Origin: a bacterium
GTDB taxonomy: Bacteria; Patescibacteriota; Dojkabacteria; GCA-002793355
Direction of reading: 5' to 3'
NCBI GenBank assembly: GCA_020853235.1
Contig: JADYZG010000033.1
Coordinates: forward strand, 1-48,720
DNA: 48,720 nt
The notes beneath the pieces were generated by a model, which had not been told where the DNA came from, ran no database searches, and saw nothing but the letters and a program-made list of their open reading frames with translations. A program made the translations under genes and the position numbers. Every line of letters starts with the position of its first letter. Within the stretch, counting starts at the first letter, position 1. This document shows, one piece after another, positions 24,283 to 32,789 of the stretch.

Positions 24283-25611
24283 TTAGTAGTACGTCTTACT
24301 TGTTTGATCCATAGATTTCATTGCTTGAACTTGACGAATCATATCCATAATGACCCCCGCAAGAATCATTGAACCAGTCCCCGTAATGACTTGTTGGGGA
24401 AGACCAAAACGTTGTACAAGAATATTTGGCATAACAACAATAACCCCTAAAAGGATAGCTCCAAAGAGTGTCGTTGTCCAAAGGGCCTTATTAAGATATG
24501 TCTGAGTTTCTCTGCCTGGTCGAACTCCCTCAATAAATGCACCTTGTTTGTTAACATTTTCTGCGACTTCAACTGGCCTAAATACCATATACGCAGAGAA
24601 AAATGCAAAAAATACCGTTACAATCATAAGTAATCCATCGTAGTACATTTGATTTGATAAAAAGGTAACAACTCCATTAGCAAAAGTTTGAAACGCAGGA
24701 ACCGAAATTTGCGTACTTAAATACTGAATGAGAATTCTCGGTAAATCAAGAATCGAAATTGCAAAGATAACTGGCATAACGCCAGCGGTATTGATGCTCA
24801 AAGGAATATAGTTTGAATATCCACCAATTCCAGTCGGACGCACTCTTCGTGCATAAATAAGTCTAATTTTACGGACCGCAAGGGCAATAATAATTGCCAA
24901 AAGAACTGAACCAAGGATCAACCCCATAAGTAAAGCGAATTTACCAATAGCTTGGCTTGTACCCTCCAAGGTAAAGAACGGAATCGTCCCTGCCAGTTTT
25001 GTCGAGACGAGTTTAATACCAATCGTTTCGATATCACGAGCCAATTGAACAGGAACATTAACTAGTATACCTGCAAGAATAATAACTGAAGTACCACCAC
25101 CCATACCAAATTCGGTAATTAACTCGCCAAGCCACATCGCAAATACTGACCCGAAGGTAAGCAAGGCAACGATGGAGACTATCTGTATTGATGATGGCGT
25201 TGCTCCAAGTAGACCAAGCCTATTAAGAATTGTATAGATAACTACTGATTGAATGATTGCAAGAGGAACAGAAAGCAATCGAGTGTACATCGTCAACATT
25301 TTTCGTTCGACTGGGCCACCTTGGTACAGTTCCTTAATCTGGGGAATGGCAACACTTAATAACTGAAAAATATAGGACGCATTAATGTAAGGTCCTAAGC
25401 CAATTGTTAGAATACCAATACTCTGCAACATCCCTCCTGAAAGGAGACCTATAACCTGAACGAAATTATTACCCGTTAAGAGATCTTTTAATGCATCTTG
25501 TGGAATCCCTGGGATGGGAATAACTGCGACTAATCTAAAGATTGCCACAATAACTGATGTGAAGACTATCTTACGGACGATATCCCTATTCCAAAGTTTC
25601 ATTTTTATCAT
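24283..25611 (-). CDS. secY: preprotein translocase subunit SecY
   Basis: Channel subunit of the Sec translocon, 442 aa with ten predicted helices. Helix 1 with the IFRLVAVIPIPGI plug-proximal segment is clear, as are the MLTMYTRLLSVPLAIIQS helix, GGYSNYIPLSINTAGVMPVIFA, and the large cytoplasmic loops with R-P-T-G-I. Start may be Met1 or Met4 (MKLWNRDI). Its ATG overlaps the TGA of a 39-codon frame upstream. Confidence 0.96.
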   Translation of the reverse strand: MIKMKLWNRDIVRKIVFTSVIVAIFRLVAVIPIPGIPQDALKDLLTGNNFVQVIGLLSGGMLQSIGILTIGLGPYINASYIFQLLSVAIPQIKELYQGGPVERKMLTMYTRLLSVPLAIIQSVVIYTILNRLGLLGATPSSIQIVSIVALLTFGSVFAMWLGELITEFGMGGGTSVIILAGILVNVPVQLARDIETIGIKLVSTKLAGTIPFFTLEGTSQAIGKFALLMGLILGSVLLAIIIALAVRKIRLIYARRVRPTGIGGYSNYIPLSINTAGVMPVIFAISILDLPRILIQYLSTQISVPAFQTFANGVVTFLSNQMYYDGLLMIVTVFFAFFSAYMVFRPVEVAENVNKQGAFIEGVRPGRETQTYLNKALWTTTLFGAILLGVIVVMPNILVQRFGLPQQVITGTGSMILAGVIMDMIRQVQAMKSMDQTSKTYY

Positions 25612-25727
25612 GATAAATCTAGTGAATTAATTGGGAATATAAGGAGTAGGTCAGTACAAAGTGCTGATATTTGCGAAACGAGTGCCAATATGTCGGTCAC
25701 TCCGTTATTTTTGAAGTATGCGAACAT
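25608..25727 (-). CDS. possible 39-aa single-helix membrane microprotein before secY
   Basis: The 120-bp gap between rplO and secY is filled by one open frame that starts 4 nt after the rplO stop and ends in an ATGA overlap with secY. The peptide has a short polar head and then a continuous hydrophobic stretch (DILALVSQISALCTDLLLIF, about residues 12-31), so it could be a transmembrane peptide. There is no Shine-Dalgarno, as for most genes here. It is not a known spc-operon gene. It may be a leader peptide, a real membrane microprotein or chance. Confidence 0.4.
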   Translation of the reverse strand: MFAYFKNNGVTDILALVSQISALCTDLLLIFPINSLDLS

Positions 25728-25730
25728 GGC

Positions 25731-26165
25731 CTAGTCTATCACGACACCACCTGCAGTTTCAATTGCTTGACGTGCACCTGAAGAAATTCCAAGCTTTTTA
25801 ATCGTGATTTTGTGGGCGACTTTATCTTTTCCAACAATCTTCGCTTTATCCTGTGCTTTTTCAATAACACCTTTAGATACCAGGAATGCTGCATCAACTA
25901 CTTGACCTTCTACTGTGTGTGCATTTAACCAAGAAATTCTAACTGTTGCTGCTTTACCTGCCAATGAACGGAAGCCCTGTTGAGTTGGAAGCTTTCTATA
26001 TAACGGAATATTTCCACCTTCGAGTGTTGCCTTAACTTTGTGCCCACCTCGTGATCCCTGACCTTTTTGTCCGTAACCAATTGTGTGTCCACCAACGCCC
26101 GTGCCAATTCCACGACCACGTCTCTTTTGCTTATTAAGCACTAACTTTTTGAGGTTTACTTCCAC
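25731..26165 (-). CDS. rplO: 50S ribosomal protein L15
   Basis: Late-assembly protein of the large subunit, 144 aa. The Gly-rich N-terminus (RRGRGIGTGVGGHTIGYGQK) and the GGNIPLYRKLPTQQGF segment are diagnostic. Its start overlaps the rpsE end by 32 nt. rpmD (L30), normally between rpsE and rplO, is absent. Confidence 0.96.
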   Translation of the reverse strand: MEVNLKKLVLNKQKRRGRGIGTGVGGHTIGYGQKGQGSRGGHKVKATLEGGNIPLYRKLPTQQGFRSLAGKAATVRISWLNAHTVEGQVVDAAFLVSKGVIEKAQDKAKIVGKDKVAHKITIKKLGISSGARQAIETAGGVVID

Positions 26166-26688
26166 GTTTCACTTCTTTCAACTTAGACAATGCGAGAATT
26201 GTGCAGTATGCATTTGTTAATGAGTTTGATGCACCAAGGCGCTTTGCAACTACGTTTTCAACACCTGCGATTTCCAATACTTTACGAATTGAGCCACCTG
26301 CGACAACTCCCGTACCAATAGGTGCTGGCTTAATAAGGACACCTGATGCTTTATATTGCGCTTCAACCCTGTGCGTGATTGTTTTTTTCTCTTGATCGAG
26401 TTTCAAATCAAATAGTTTTGCGCTTGCTCGTTTCATAGCCTTTTGAATAGCATCCTGAGGATCAAGACCCTTGCCCATAGCAATACCTACCTTTCCTTTT
26501 TTATCACCTGCAATCAACACAACACTAAATCGGAGTCTCTTTCCTCCTGATGTCGCCTTAGCAACACGTCGTAATGCAATCATTTCCGAGAAAAGCTTCT
26601 CTTCTTGGTTATTATTTCTATTGTTACCGTGACCGTGGGATCTTCTATTATTTCGATTATCTGGTCGGTTGTTATTTCTATTATCCAT
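26134..26688 (-). CDS. rpsE: 30S ribosomal protein S5 with Asn/Arg-rich N-tail
   Basis: S5 shapes the mRNA entrance and decoding accuracy. It is 184 aa. The core is normal: VAKATSGGKRLRF, GDKKGKVGIAMGKG and PIGTGVVAGG with ALSKLKEVKRG at the end. The first 30 residues are a low-complexity Asn/Arg/His tail. That tail is coded in a region that is also open in the rplR frame, giving a 109-nt overlap. A shorter start at Met36 (MIALRR) is possible and would remove the overlap. Confidence 0.94.
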   Translation of the reverse strand: MDNRNNNRPDNRNNRRSHGHGNNRNNNQEEKLFSEMIALRRVAKATSGGKRLRFSVVLIAGDKKGKVGIAMGKGLDPQDAIQKAMKRASAKLFDLKLDQEKKTITHRVEAQYKASGVLIKPAPIGTGVVAGGSIRKVLEIAGVENVVAKRLGASNSLTNAYCTILALSKLKEVKRGSKPQKVSA

Positions 26689-27047
26689 TGAACTCGCGTG
26701 TATAATGTTAATCCTGCTTTCCTCATACCTTCAGCAAATGCCTTTACTTTGCCGTGATAAATATATCCTGATCTATCATAAGTTACTGCAGTAATACCTG
26801 CATCCTTAACCATTTTACCAAATGCCTCACCCATCTTTTCGATTCGTACAACTGGCTTTTCTTTTTCTAATTTTGCTGTTTTTACAAATGATTTCTCATG
26901 TAACGCAGCAACTACTCTTCCTTCGTTATGAGCATCAACAAGTTGTGCAAAGAAGTACTGGTTAGACTTATCTACTGAAACTCGTGGGAGCTTCGAGTTC
27001 ATTTTCACTTTAAATCTTGTTCGATTTCGTCTTTTGTTTAATTCCAT
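26580..27047 (-). CDS. rplR: 50S ribosomal protein L18 with C-terminal extension
   Basis: 5S rRNA-binding protein. The conserved part runs from the basic RRNRTRFKVK start to YDRSGYIYHGKVKAFAEGMRKAGL, where L18 normally ends. Here the frame continues for about 37 more residues, rich in Ile and Thr, reading through the start of rpsE in another frame. The tail may be translated or reflect loss of an older stop codon. Confidence 0.93.
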   Translation of the reverse strand: MELNKRRNRTRFKVKMNSKLPRVSVDKSNQYFFAQLVDAHNEGRVVAALHEKSFVKTAKLEKEKPVVRIEKMGEAFGKMVKDAGITAVTYDRSGYIYHGKVKAFAEGMRKAGLTLYTRVQWIIEITTDQIIEIIEDPTVTVTIEIITKKRSFSRK

Positions 27048-27064
27048 GGTTTCTTACTCAAATC

Positions 27065-27604
27065 TTATGCTGCTGCTGTCTTAACTTCTTTCTTACGAAC
27101 TACTTCACCAACGTATCTGATTCCTTTTCCTTTATATACTTCTGGTGGTTTGAGTGCTCGCACTTGTGAGGCAAAAAGTCCTACTTTCTGCTTGCTAACC
27201 GCCCACATTTTAATACTTGTTTGTGAAGGAACTTCAACTTTGATATCTGCTGGTATTGGATATTTAACCAAGTGCTTGTACCCGATTGCCAATGAAAGGT
27301 TTGTACCCTCTAATGAAACACGATAGCCAACACCAGACAATTCTAACTCAACAGAAAATCCTTCAGTAACACCAATTATCATGTTTGCAATAAGTGCGCG
27401 AACAGTTCCATGTAACATTTTTACGTTTCGTGAATCGTTTGCTCGAGAAACAGTAATCTTGTCACCATCAATAGTAACAGTAATATTTCGAGGAACTCTT
27501 TCTGAAAGTTCACCATTTTTACCTTTAACGATAATACGATCTTCTACTTGAGTAACAGTAACTCCAGATGGAATTGTAATAAGTTTTAATCCTACTCGTG
27601 ACAT
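27065..27604 (-). CDS. rplF: 50S ribosomal protein L6
   Basis: L6 of the large-subunit stalk base near the factor-binding site, 179 aa from ATG 27604 (MSRVGLKLI). The frame extends to a TTG at 27613, which I reject because ATG matches the family start and lies 2 nt after the rpsH stop. The C-terminal PEVYKGKGIRYVGEVVRKKEVK is diagnostic. Confidence 0.96.
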   Translation of the reverse strand: MSRVGLKLITIPSGVTVTQVEDRIIVKGKNGELSERVPRNITVTIDGDKITVSRANDSRNVKMLHGTVRALIANMIIGVTEGFSVELELSGVGYRVSLEGTNLSLAIGYKHLVKYPIPADIKVEVPSQTSIKMWAVSKQKVGLFASQVRALKPPEVYKGKGIRYVGEVVRKKEVKTAAA

Positions 27605-27606
27605 AA

Positions 27607-27990
27607 TTACCAAACCTCACAGATAAGTTCACCTCCAACGTTGAGCTTCCGTGCTTCAACAGTGGTCATAACACCTTGTGGTGTTGATACGACTTGAATA
27701 CCAGTTCCTGATCGGACTGGTTGCATTTCTTCTGCCTTGATATACCATCGTCGTCCTGGTCGTGAGTATAAACGGATATCCTGCAATGCAGAAAGTCCAT
27801 TATCAGCGTATTTCATTTTTACTTCTATATTTCGTCCTGCAATGTCATAGCCTTCGATAAAGTGTCGCTTTGCTAAAACCTCGAGAACTGCAATTGCATA
27901 TTTGAACTTTGGAACTTCAACAATCTTTTTGCTGACCATCGCTCCATTCTTTATTCTGATTAATACATCGCCAATACTATAGTTAGTCAT
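27607..27990 (-). CDS. rpsH: 30S ribosomal protein S8
   Basis: 16S-binding protein and, in E. coli, translational repressor of the spc operon. It is 127 aa; starts with D-V-L-I-R-I-K-N-G and ends with G-G-E-L-I-C-E-V-W, with the STPQGVMTTVEARKLNVGGE core. Confidence 0.97.
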   Translation of the reverse strand: MTNYSIGDVLIRIKNGAMVSKKIVEVPKFKYAIAVLEVLAKRHFIEGYDIAGRNIEVKMKYADNGLSALQDIRLYSRPGRRWYIKAEEMQPVRSGTGIQVVSTPQGVMTTVEARKLNVGGELICEVW

Positions 27991-27992
27991 AA

Positions 27993-28187
27993 TTACCAGC
28001 TCGATTTAGTTACACCTGGAAGTAATCCTTGATGGGCAAGTTCTCGCAAACAGATACGGCAAATACCAAAATCACGAATATATGCTGAGCGTCGGCCACA
28101 TCGTCCACACTGGTTATAAATCCGTGTTTTAAATGGCGCTCTTGCTACCAATCTTTTATGTTTTGCTGCACGAGTCTTTTTCGACAT
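27993..28187 (-). CDS. rpsN: 30S ribosomal protein S14, zinc-binding type
   Basis: Short, zinc-dependent S14 (64 aa) with two CxxC pairs (C27/C30 and C43/C46) and the [21 protein letters not shown] signature. Only 2 nt from rpsH and 3 nt from rplE. Confidence 0.97.
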   Translation of the reverse strand: MSKKTRAAKHKRLVARAPFKTRIYNQCGRCGRRSAYIRDFGICRICLRELAHQGLLPGVTKSSW

Positions 28188-28190
28188 CTT

Positions 28191-28733
28191 TTATTGTTCC
28201 TTAAAAATAAAACCTAATCTTCTCATTAAATCGCTTATTAACTCTCTCGTTCCATTAGAGAAGTTAATCGTTATAGCAAATCCTTTTGTCTTCACTACCT
28301 TTGTAGCATCGATTTCTGGAAATATGACGAGTTCAGTCACTCCCAATGTGTAGGTTCCAGCTGCATCAAATGATGTTGCAGAGATCCCACGGAAGTCTTT
28401 AACTCGAGGTAAGACGATGTTAATGAGCTTATCAATAAAGTGCCACATTTTATCATGTCGGAGAGTTGCTTTCAAGCCAATTACTGCGCCTTTTTGTAAG
28501 CTGAAGTCAGCGATACTCTTTTTTGCGCGTGTTTGAACTACTTTCTGACCTGCAATTGCTTCCAAATCTTTCGTATAAGTTTCAATAACACCTTTATCTT
28601 TTAATGCTTCACCAAGTCCCATGTTGATAACAACTTTCTTTGGAACTGGAGCTGCCATGATATTTTTAATACCATGATCTGCCATGAATTTTGGCAAAAT
28701 TTCTTTTTCAAAACGTTCTTTAAGCGGTTTCAT
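28191..28733 (-). CDS. rplE: 50S ribosomal protein L5
   Basis: 5S rRNA-binding protein of the central protuberance, 180 aa. Visible: VPKKVVINMGLGEALKDK, AGQKVVQTRAKKSIADF, LPRVKDFRGI and the ELVIFPEIDATKV region. Overlaps rplX by 14 nt. Confidence 0.97.
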   Translation of the reverse strand: MKPLKERFEKEILPKFMADHGIKNIMAAPVPKKVVINMGLGEALKDKGVIETYTKDLEAIAGQKVVQTRAKKSIADFSLQKGAVIGLKATLRHDKMWHFIDKLINIVLPRVKDFRGISATSFDAAGTYTLGVTELVIFPEIDATKVVKTKGFAITINFSNGTRELISDLMRRLGFIFKEQ

Positions 28734-29145
28734 TCTTCTTTGCCCTTGACTTAACTACTTTTTTCTTTGTAACTTTTTTTTCTGGTTTCTCGGAAACAAC
28801 TTCAGCTTCTTCTTTTGCTTCTTCTAATGCGACTTGCGTGACAACTTCGTTAGATCGCTTTGCAACACGAATTTTTTTACCATCACGGATTTCGAAGCGT
28901 ACTCTTGTTCCTTTTCCAGATTTTGGATCGATAACTTGGACGTTAGAAATCTGGAATGGTCTTTCAATCTCAACAACAGTACCGTCTTGATTCTGTCCGA
29001 GTGCATTCTTCTTAACGAACTTTTTCATTTTGTTAACACCTTCGACGACTACTCGGTTTCCTGAAACTGAAAGAACTTTTCCCTTCTTTCCTTTCTCGTC
29101 ACCTGTAATAACAACGACTGTGTCTCCTGCTTTTATCTTTCTCAT
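28720..29145 (-). CDS. rplX: 50S ribosomal protein L24 with Lys/Glu tail
   Basis: Assembly initiator of the large subunit. The KOW motif is clear (KAGDTVVVITGDEKGKKGKV). The core ends near residue 105; the rest (141 aa in total) is a charged tail alternating Glu-rich and Lys-rich stretches that is longer than usual. It overlaps rplN by 4 nt (ATGA). Confidence 0.95.
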   Translation of the reverse strand: MRKIKAGDTVVVITGDEKGKKGKVLSVSGNRVVVEGVNKMKKFVKKNALGQNQDGTVVEIERPFQISNVQVIDPKSGKGTRVRFEIRDGKKIRVAKRSNEVVTQVALEEAKEEAEVVSEKPEKKVTKKKVVKSRAKKNETA

Positions 29146-29513
29146 AATGTTTCTGGAGCCAAGTAAGTTATCTTGTCAAATCCTTTTGCTTTTAATTCTC
29201 GAGCAACAGGTCCAAAGATACGAGTTCCTTTTGGTTCGTTGGTTGTTCCTTCAAGAATAACTGCTGCGTTGTCGTCAAATCGAATATATGTTCCATCCTC
29301 TCGTCTCTGTTCTTTTCTGACACGAACGATGACTGCACGGTGCAATTCACCTTTTTTTACAGATCCACCTGGTCGTGCTGCTTTAACGGTAACCTTAACA
29401 ACATCACTTAATCGAATAATTTTTTTCTTAGTTCCACCGTATGTACCGATAATAGTCGCTTTTGTTGCTCCTGTGTTATCTGCAATATTGACGCTTGTTA
29501 AAAACTTTATCAT
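29142..29513 (-). CDS. rplN: 50S ribosomal protein L14
   Basis: Intersubunit-bridge protein, 123 aa. VADNTGATKA-like start (here NIADNTGATKATIIG), a VKKGELHRAVIVRVRKEQRR segment and the terminal ELKAKGFDKITYLAPETL are typical. Confidence 0.97.
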   Translation of the reverse strand: MIKFLTSVNIADNTGATKATIIGTYGGTKKKIIRLSDVVKVTVKAARPGGSVKKGELHRAVIVRVRKEQRREDGTYIRFDDNAAVILEGTTNEPKGTRIFGPVARELKAKGFDKITYLAPETL

Positions 29514-29514
29514 A

Positions 29515-29763
29515 CTATTTCTCGCTCACTTTAGTGTCATTTACAAATACGTAGTGTTTCAATTTCGAGATTCTTCGAGTTGCGGGAACAATAGAAACTT
29601 TTTCACCAACTTCGTGTTGATTTTCGCTGTGTACCAAAAATGACCTCTTGTATGCGACAATTTTTCGATATACAGGGTGAACTCTTTTATATGAGATAGT
29701 TACTCTATATGTTTTGTTTCCGCTAACACGAGTAATTTCACCGTTCAATGCACTATGCGCCAT
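29515..29763 (-). CDS. rpsQ: 30S ribosomal protein S17
   Basis: OB-fold 16S-binding protein, 82 aa. It has the G-x-I-T-R-V-S-G-N-K-T start, the K-R-V-H-P-V-Y-R-K segment and V-G-E-K-V-S-I-V-P-A-T-R-R-I-S. Overlaps the rpmC end by 11 nt. Confidence 0.95.
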   Translation of the reverse strand: MAHSALNGEITRVSGNKTYRVTISYKRVHPVYRKIVAYKRSFLVHSENQHEVGEKVSIVPATRRISKLKHYVFVNDTKVSEK

Positions 29764-29923
29764 GTTGAACTGTATTTAACTTATTCAATAATGATGCGAG
29801 TTCTCTTTTCGCTTTCTTGAGGCTGCTCGTATCCTTCAATGTTCCTTTAATCAATTCTTGCTGTCTGTCAGAAACAGTTCTTCGAAGTTCCTGAATTTTT
29901 GTTACTAATTCTGCTTTTTCCAT
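29753..29923 (-). CDS. rpmC: 50S ribosomal protein L29
   Basis: Two-helix protein at the exit tunnel and SRP/trigger-factor docking site. It is 56 aa from ATG 29923 (MEKAELVTKIQEL). The frame opens at 29941 inside rplP, but the shorter start directly follows the rplP stop. The C-terminal helix R-E-L-A-S-L-L-N-K-L is typical. Confidence 0.93.
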   Translation of the reverse strand: MEKAELVTKIQELRRTVSDRQQELIKGTLKDTSSLKKAKRELASLLNKLNTVQHGA

Positions 29924-29924
29924 A

Positions 29925-30335
29925 TTACTGTTTCTTAACAACTTTAACTTTTACTGAGATCTTGTGAGCTGCTCGTCGAAACGCTTCTAACGCATCCTTT
30001 TCTTCAACACCACCAAGTTCGAAGATAATACGACCTTTTTTGACAACTGCCGCATATCGATCGATATCACCTTTACCGCTACCCATTCGAGTTTCTGCTG
30101 GGTGCTTTGTAATTGGTCGGTCAGGAAAAACTTTCATCCAAAGCTTACCTTTTCTTTTTACAAATCCTACAATTGCGCGTCTTGCTGCGTCCAATTGATT
30201 GGCATTAACGAGCGCGTTTTCGATAGACATAATTCCAAATGATCCGAATGTTAATGAGTCAACAACCGGTTTTTTGTTATCTGGTGCGGCTCCGTGTGGT
30301 TTTCTGAATTTTAGTCTTTTTGGTTGTTGTAACAT
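29925..30335 (-). CDS. rplP: 50S ribosomal protein L16
   Basis: L16 positions A-site tRNA and helps build the central protuberance. It is 136 aa: LQPKR-like start with RKPHGAA, G-I-x-S-x-E region, [27 protein letters not shown] as the hallmark, and A-F-R-R-A-A-H-K near the C-terminus. Confidence 0.97.
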   Translation of the reverse strand: MLQQPKRLKFRKPHGAAPDNKKPVVDSLTFGSFGIMSIENALVNANQLDAARRAIVGFVKRKGKLWMKVFPDRPITKHPAETRMGSGKGDIDRYAAVVKKGRIIFELGGVEEKDALEAFRRAAHKISVKVKVVKKQ

Positions 30336-30357
30336 ACGCTATTTTCTAATCTTACCT

Positions 30358-30993
30358 CTAGTAAATTTCGCCTTTGTAAATCCAAACTTTAACACTTAAA
30401 ATACCTGCGTTCATTGACTTCGCTCGAACGTATGCATAGTCGATATCTGCCCGAAGAGTCTGTAATGGGACACGTCCCATCTGTTTTTTATACATATTTG
30501 CATGTTCTCCACCGGTCAATCGTCCTGCTACCCAAATTTTCATGCCTTGTACACTCGATCTTTGCGCTGCTTCAATTGCCCGCTTAACCAATGATTTAAC
30601 GCTTCGTCGTCGTTCAATACCATCTGCAATTTGCTGAGCAATAATTCTGGCCGAGAATTGTGGTTGCTGAACACCCTTTATTTGAAGATCAACGGTCTTA
30701 ACTGAGATGACGCGCTGCATATCTTTCTTTGCTTTCTCAATCAACTTTCCTTCTCGTCCAATCGCCATACCAGGTCGTCCTACATAAACAACAATCTCGA
30801 TTGCGCTTGGCGAACGATTGATTTCGATATCTTGTATTTCCGCCGACTTAAATGTCTCGTTAATAAATTCTCGAACTTTCAAATCTTCGTGAAGATTTTT
30901 TGTATAGTCGATACGCTTTCCACTAAACCAAGTAGAGAGCCAGTTTTTAATAACGCCTACGCGTAAACCGTTTGCGTTGACTTTATTTCCCAT
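30358..30993 (-). CDS. rpsC: 30S ribosomal protein S3
   Basis: mRNA-entry protein with helicase role, 211 aa. N-terminal MGNKVNANGLRVGVIKNWLS, KH domain with V-Y-V-G-R-P-G-M-A-I-G-R-E-G near residues 70-83, and the C-terminal domain with GMKIWVAGRLTGGEHA. Overlaps rplV by 11 nt. Confidence 0.97.
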   Translation of the reverse strand: MGNKVNANGLRVGVIKNWLSTWFSGKRIDYTKNLHEDLKVREFINETFKSAEIQDIEINRSPSAIEIVVYVGRPGMAIGREGKLIEKAKKDMQRVISVKTVDLQIKGVQQPQFSARIIAQQIADGIERRRSVKSLVKRAIEAAQRSSVQGMKIWVAGRLTGGEHANMYKKQMGRVPLQTLRADIDYAYVRAKSMNAGILSVKVWIYKGEIY

Positions 30994-31321
30994 AGGAGAG
31001 CTCTACGTATAAGTTAGATCGATATTTTCTGATAAAAGTTACTCGTCCGCGTGATGCAAAACGAACTTTTCTTAATTTTTTCATACCATCGGATGCCCAG
31101 ATTTTTGAAACAACCAACTTTGAAGTATCCAATTTGAAATTGTGCTCTGCGTTTGCAACTGCTGCGAATACGACTTTATATGCATAGAAAGCACCTTTCT
31201 TTGTCAAAAGTTTCAATTCGTCCAATGCTCGAAGAGCGTTGTGTCCTTTAACAACCTCAACAACGCGTGAAAGCTTCTTTTGGGACATTGGAATATTTAT
31301 TTGTTTTGCAGTTACAATCAT
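30983..31321 (-). CDS. rplV: 50S ribosomal protein L22
   Basis: L22 lines the peptide exit tunnel with its long hairpin. It is 112 aa. A conserved V-V-F-A-A-V-A-N-A-E-H-N region and a basic hairpin segment (R-K-V-R-F-A-S-R-G-R-V) are visible. The N-terminus is divergent. Confidence 0.95.
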   Translation of the reverse strand: MIVTAKQINIPMSQKKLSRVVEVVKGHNALRALDELKLLTKKGAFYAYKVVFAAVANAEHNFKLDTSKLVVSKIWASDGMKKLRKVRFASRGRVTFIRKYRSNLYVELSYGK

Positions 31322-31337
31322 AGTTACTCAATCAATA

Positions 31338-31652
31338 TTACTCTTGAAGGAATCTACCTGAGAATCCATATAATTTCGAAATCTTACCCTTCTTTGCATG
31401 ACCCTGGAACTTTCGAGTTGGAGAAAATTCACCGAGTCTATGTCCAACCATATCTTCTGAAATCAAAACAGTAACGAAGTCCTTTCCATTGTGGATTGCG
31501 AACTTCATTCCGACCATATCTGGGAAAATTGTACAGTCACGTGCCCATGTTTTAACAACCACTGAAGTTGCTTTTCCTGATGCACGAAGTGCTGCTACTT
31601 TCTTCTCAATATTTGGCGTAATGTATGGGCCTTTTTTTAGTGATCTTGACAT
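31338..31652 (-). CDS. rpsS: 30S ribosomal protein S19
   Basis: Head protein contacting S13 and A-site tRNA. It is 104 aa, starting [11 protein letters not shown] and containing [32 protein letters not shown], all diagnostic. Confidence 0.97.
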   Translation of the reverse strand: MSRSLKKGPYITPNIEKKVAALRASGKATSVVVKTWARDCTIFPDMVGMKFAIHNGKDFVTVLISEDMVGHRLGEFSPTRKFQGHAKKGKISKLYGFSGRFLQE

Positions 31653-31664
31653 AGTTTCAGTGTT

Positions 31665-32492
31665 TTATTTAGTTCTTCGTTTTAAGATAAACTTGTCTGT
31701 TCTCTTATTTCTTCGGGTTCTAATACCAATTCTGTGACCATAAATATCCTTTGCTGGTCCACCAGTTCCGGTTTTACCTTCACCACCACCATGTGGGTGC
31801 TGCTGAGCATGCATAGCGACACCTCGAACTCCCGGTCGTCGACCGAGTCTTCGGTTAACACCTGCACTACCGATAACTTCGTGTAAGTGATCTTCATTTG
31901 AAACTGCTCCGATAGTTGCAAGACAGTCGCCGTGTAACAATCGTGTTTCGCCTGATGGCATTTTTACTTGTACATACTTTCCAACCTGACCTTGAACCTG
32001 GATTGAGTTTCCCGCCGATCGTCCGAGCTTAGCTCCACGACCTGGATACATTTCAACATTGTGAACATTGAATCCTGATGGAATATTCTTCAATAATGTT
32101 GCATTTCCTGGATCAAGAATAATTCCTTTCTTGCTTGAGATAATAGACATTCCAACTTCGAGTCCTGCTGGTGCAAGAACAAAGCGCTTGTCTCCATCTG
32201 GATAAACAATTAATGCAATTGCCCCGGTTCGGTTTGGATCAAATTCAATAGAGACAACTTTACCTGGGATTTCAAATTTGTTTCTATTGAAATCGATAAC
32301 GCGGTACATACGCTTTTGTCCACCACCTCGATGACGAACAGTAATACGACCCTGGCTATTTCGACCGGTAATTTTTGCAGTTGGTGTAAAAAGCTTCTTT
32401 GGTGCTGCTGTTTCTTTAGAAAAACCAGAGCGATCAATCATCACTCTTTGTCTTCGCGGATTAGTTATAGCTTTATATCTTTTAAGCGCCAT
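31665..32492 (-). CDS. rplB: 50S ribosomal protein L2
   Basis: Core protein near the peptidyl transferase centre, 275 aa. N-terminal RYKAITNPRRQRV, GRNSQGRITVRHRGGGQKR, and the HPHGGGEGKTGTGGPAKD loop with the His linked to subunit joining. The C-terminus is basic. Complete. Confidence 0.97.
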   Translation of the reverse strand: MALKRYKAITNPRRQRVMIDRSGFSKETAAPKKLFTPTAKITGRNSQGRITVRHRGGGQKRMYRVIDFNRNKFEIPGKVVSIEFDPNRTGAIALIVYPDGDKRFVLAPAGLEVGMSIISSKKGIILDPGNATLLKNIPSGFNVHNVEMYPGRGAKLGRSAGNSIQVQGQVGKYVQVKMPSGETRLLHGDCLATIGAVSNEDHLHEVIGSAGVNRRLGRRPGVRGVAMHAQQHPHGGGEGKTGTGGPAKDIYGHRIGIRTRRNKRTDKFILKRRTK

Positions 32493-32511
32493 TGCGCAAT
32501 TACCTAATTAT

Positions 32512-32787
32512 TTATTTAAAAAGATCTAAGGACTGGCCTTTCACAAGTCGGACATATACTTTCTTGTAATCGGGAGTTGTGTACGCTCTTCGTGTAACGA
32601 GATTTCGCTTTTGCTTTCCTTTCCTTACCAGAGAGGTGCACTCTACAACGTCGACATTATACACTTCCTTAAGTGCCTTGATTATATCAGATTTCTCCAT
32701 ATTTTGCATAGTGGCAAAAGTATAGACGCCTGTATTTGCAAGTTTAAAAGTTTTTTCAGTTTTAACTGGGTAAATCTTTGGTGTCAT
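32512..32787 (-). CDS. rplW: 50S ribosomal protein L23
   Basis: Exit-site docking protein for trigger factor and SRP, 91 aa. It has the T-E-K-T-F-K-L-A-N-T-G-V-Y-T-F start, IIKALKEVYNVDVV and the basic G-K-Q-K-R loop. The rplD stop lies 2 nt upstream. Confidence 0.95.
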   Translation of the reverse strand: MTPKIYPVKTEKTFKLANTGVYTFATMQNMEKSDIIKALKEVYNVDVVECTSLVRKGKQKRNLVTRRAYTTPDYKKVYVRLVKGQSLDLFK

Positions 32788-32789
32788 AA

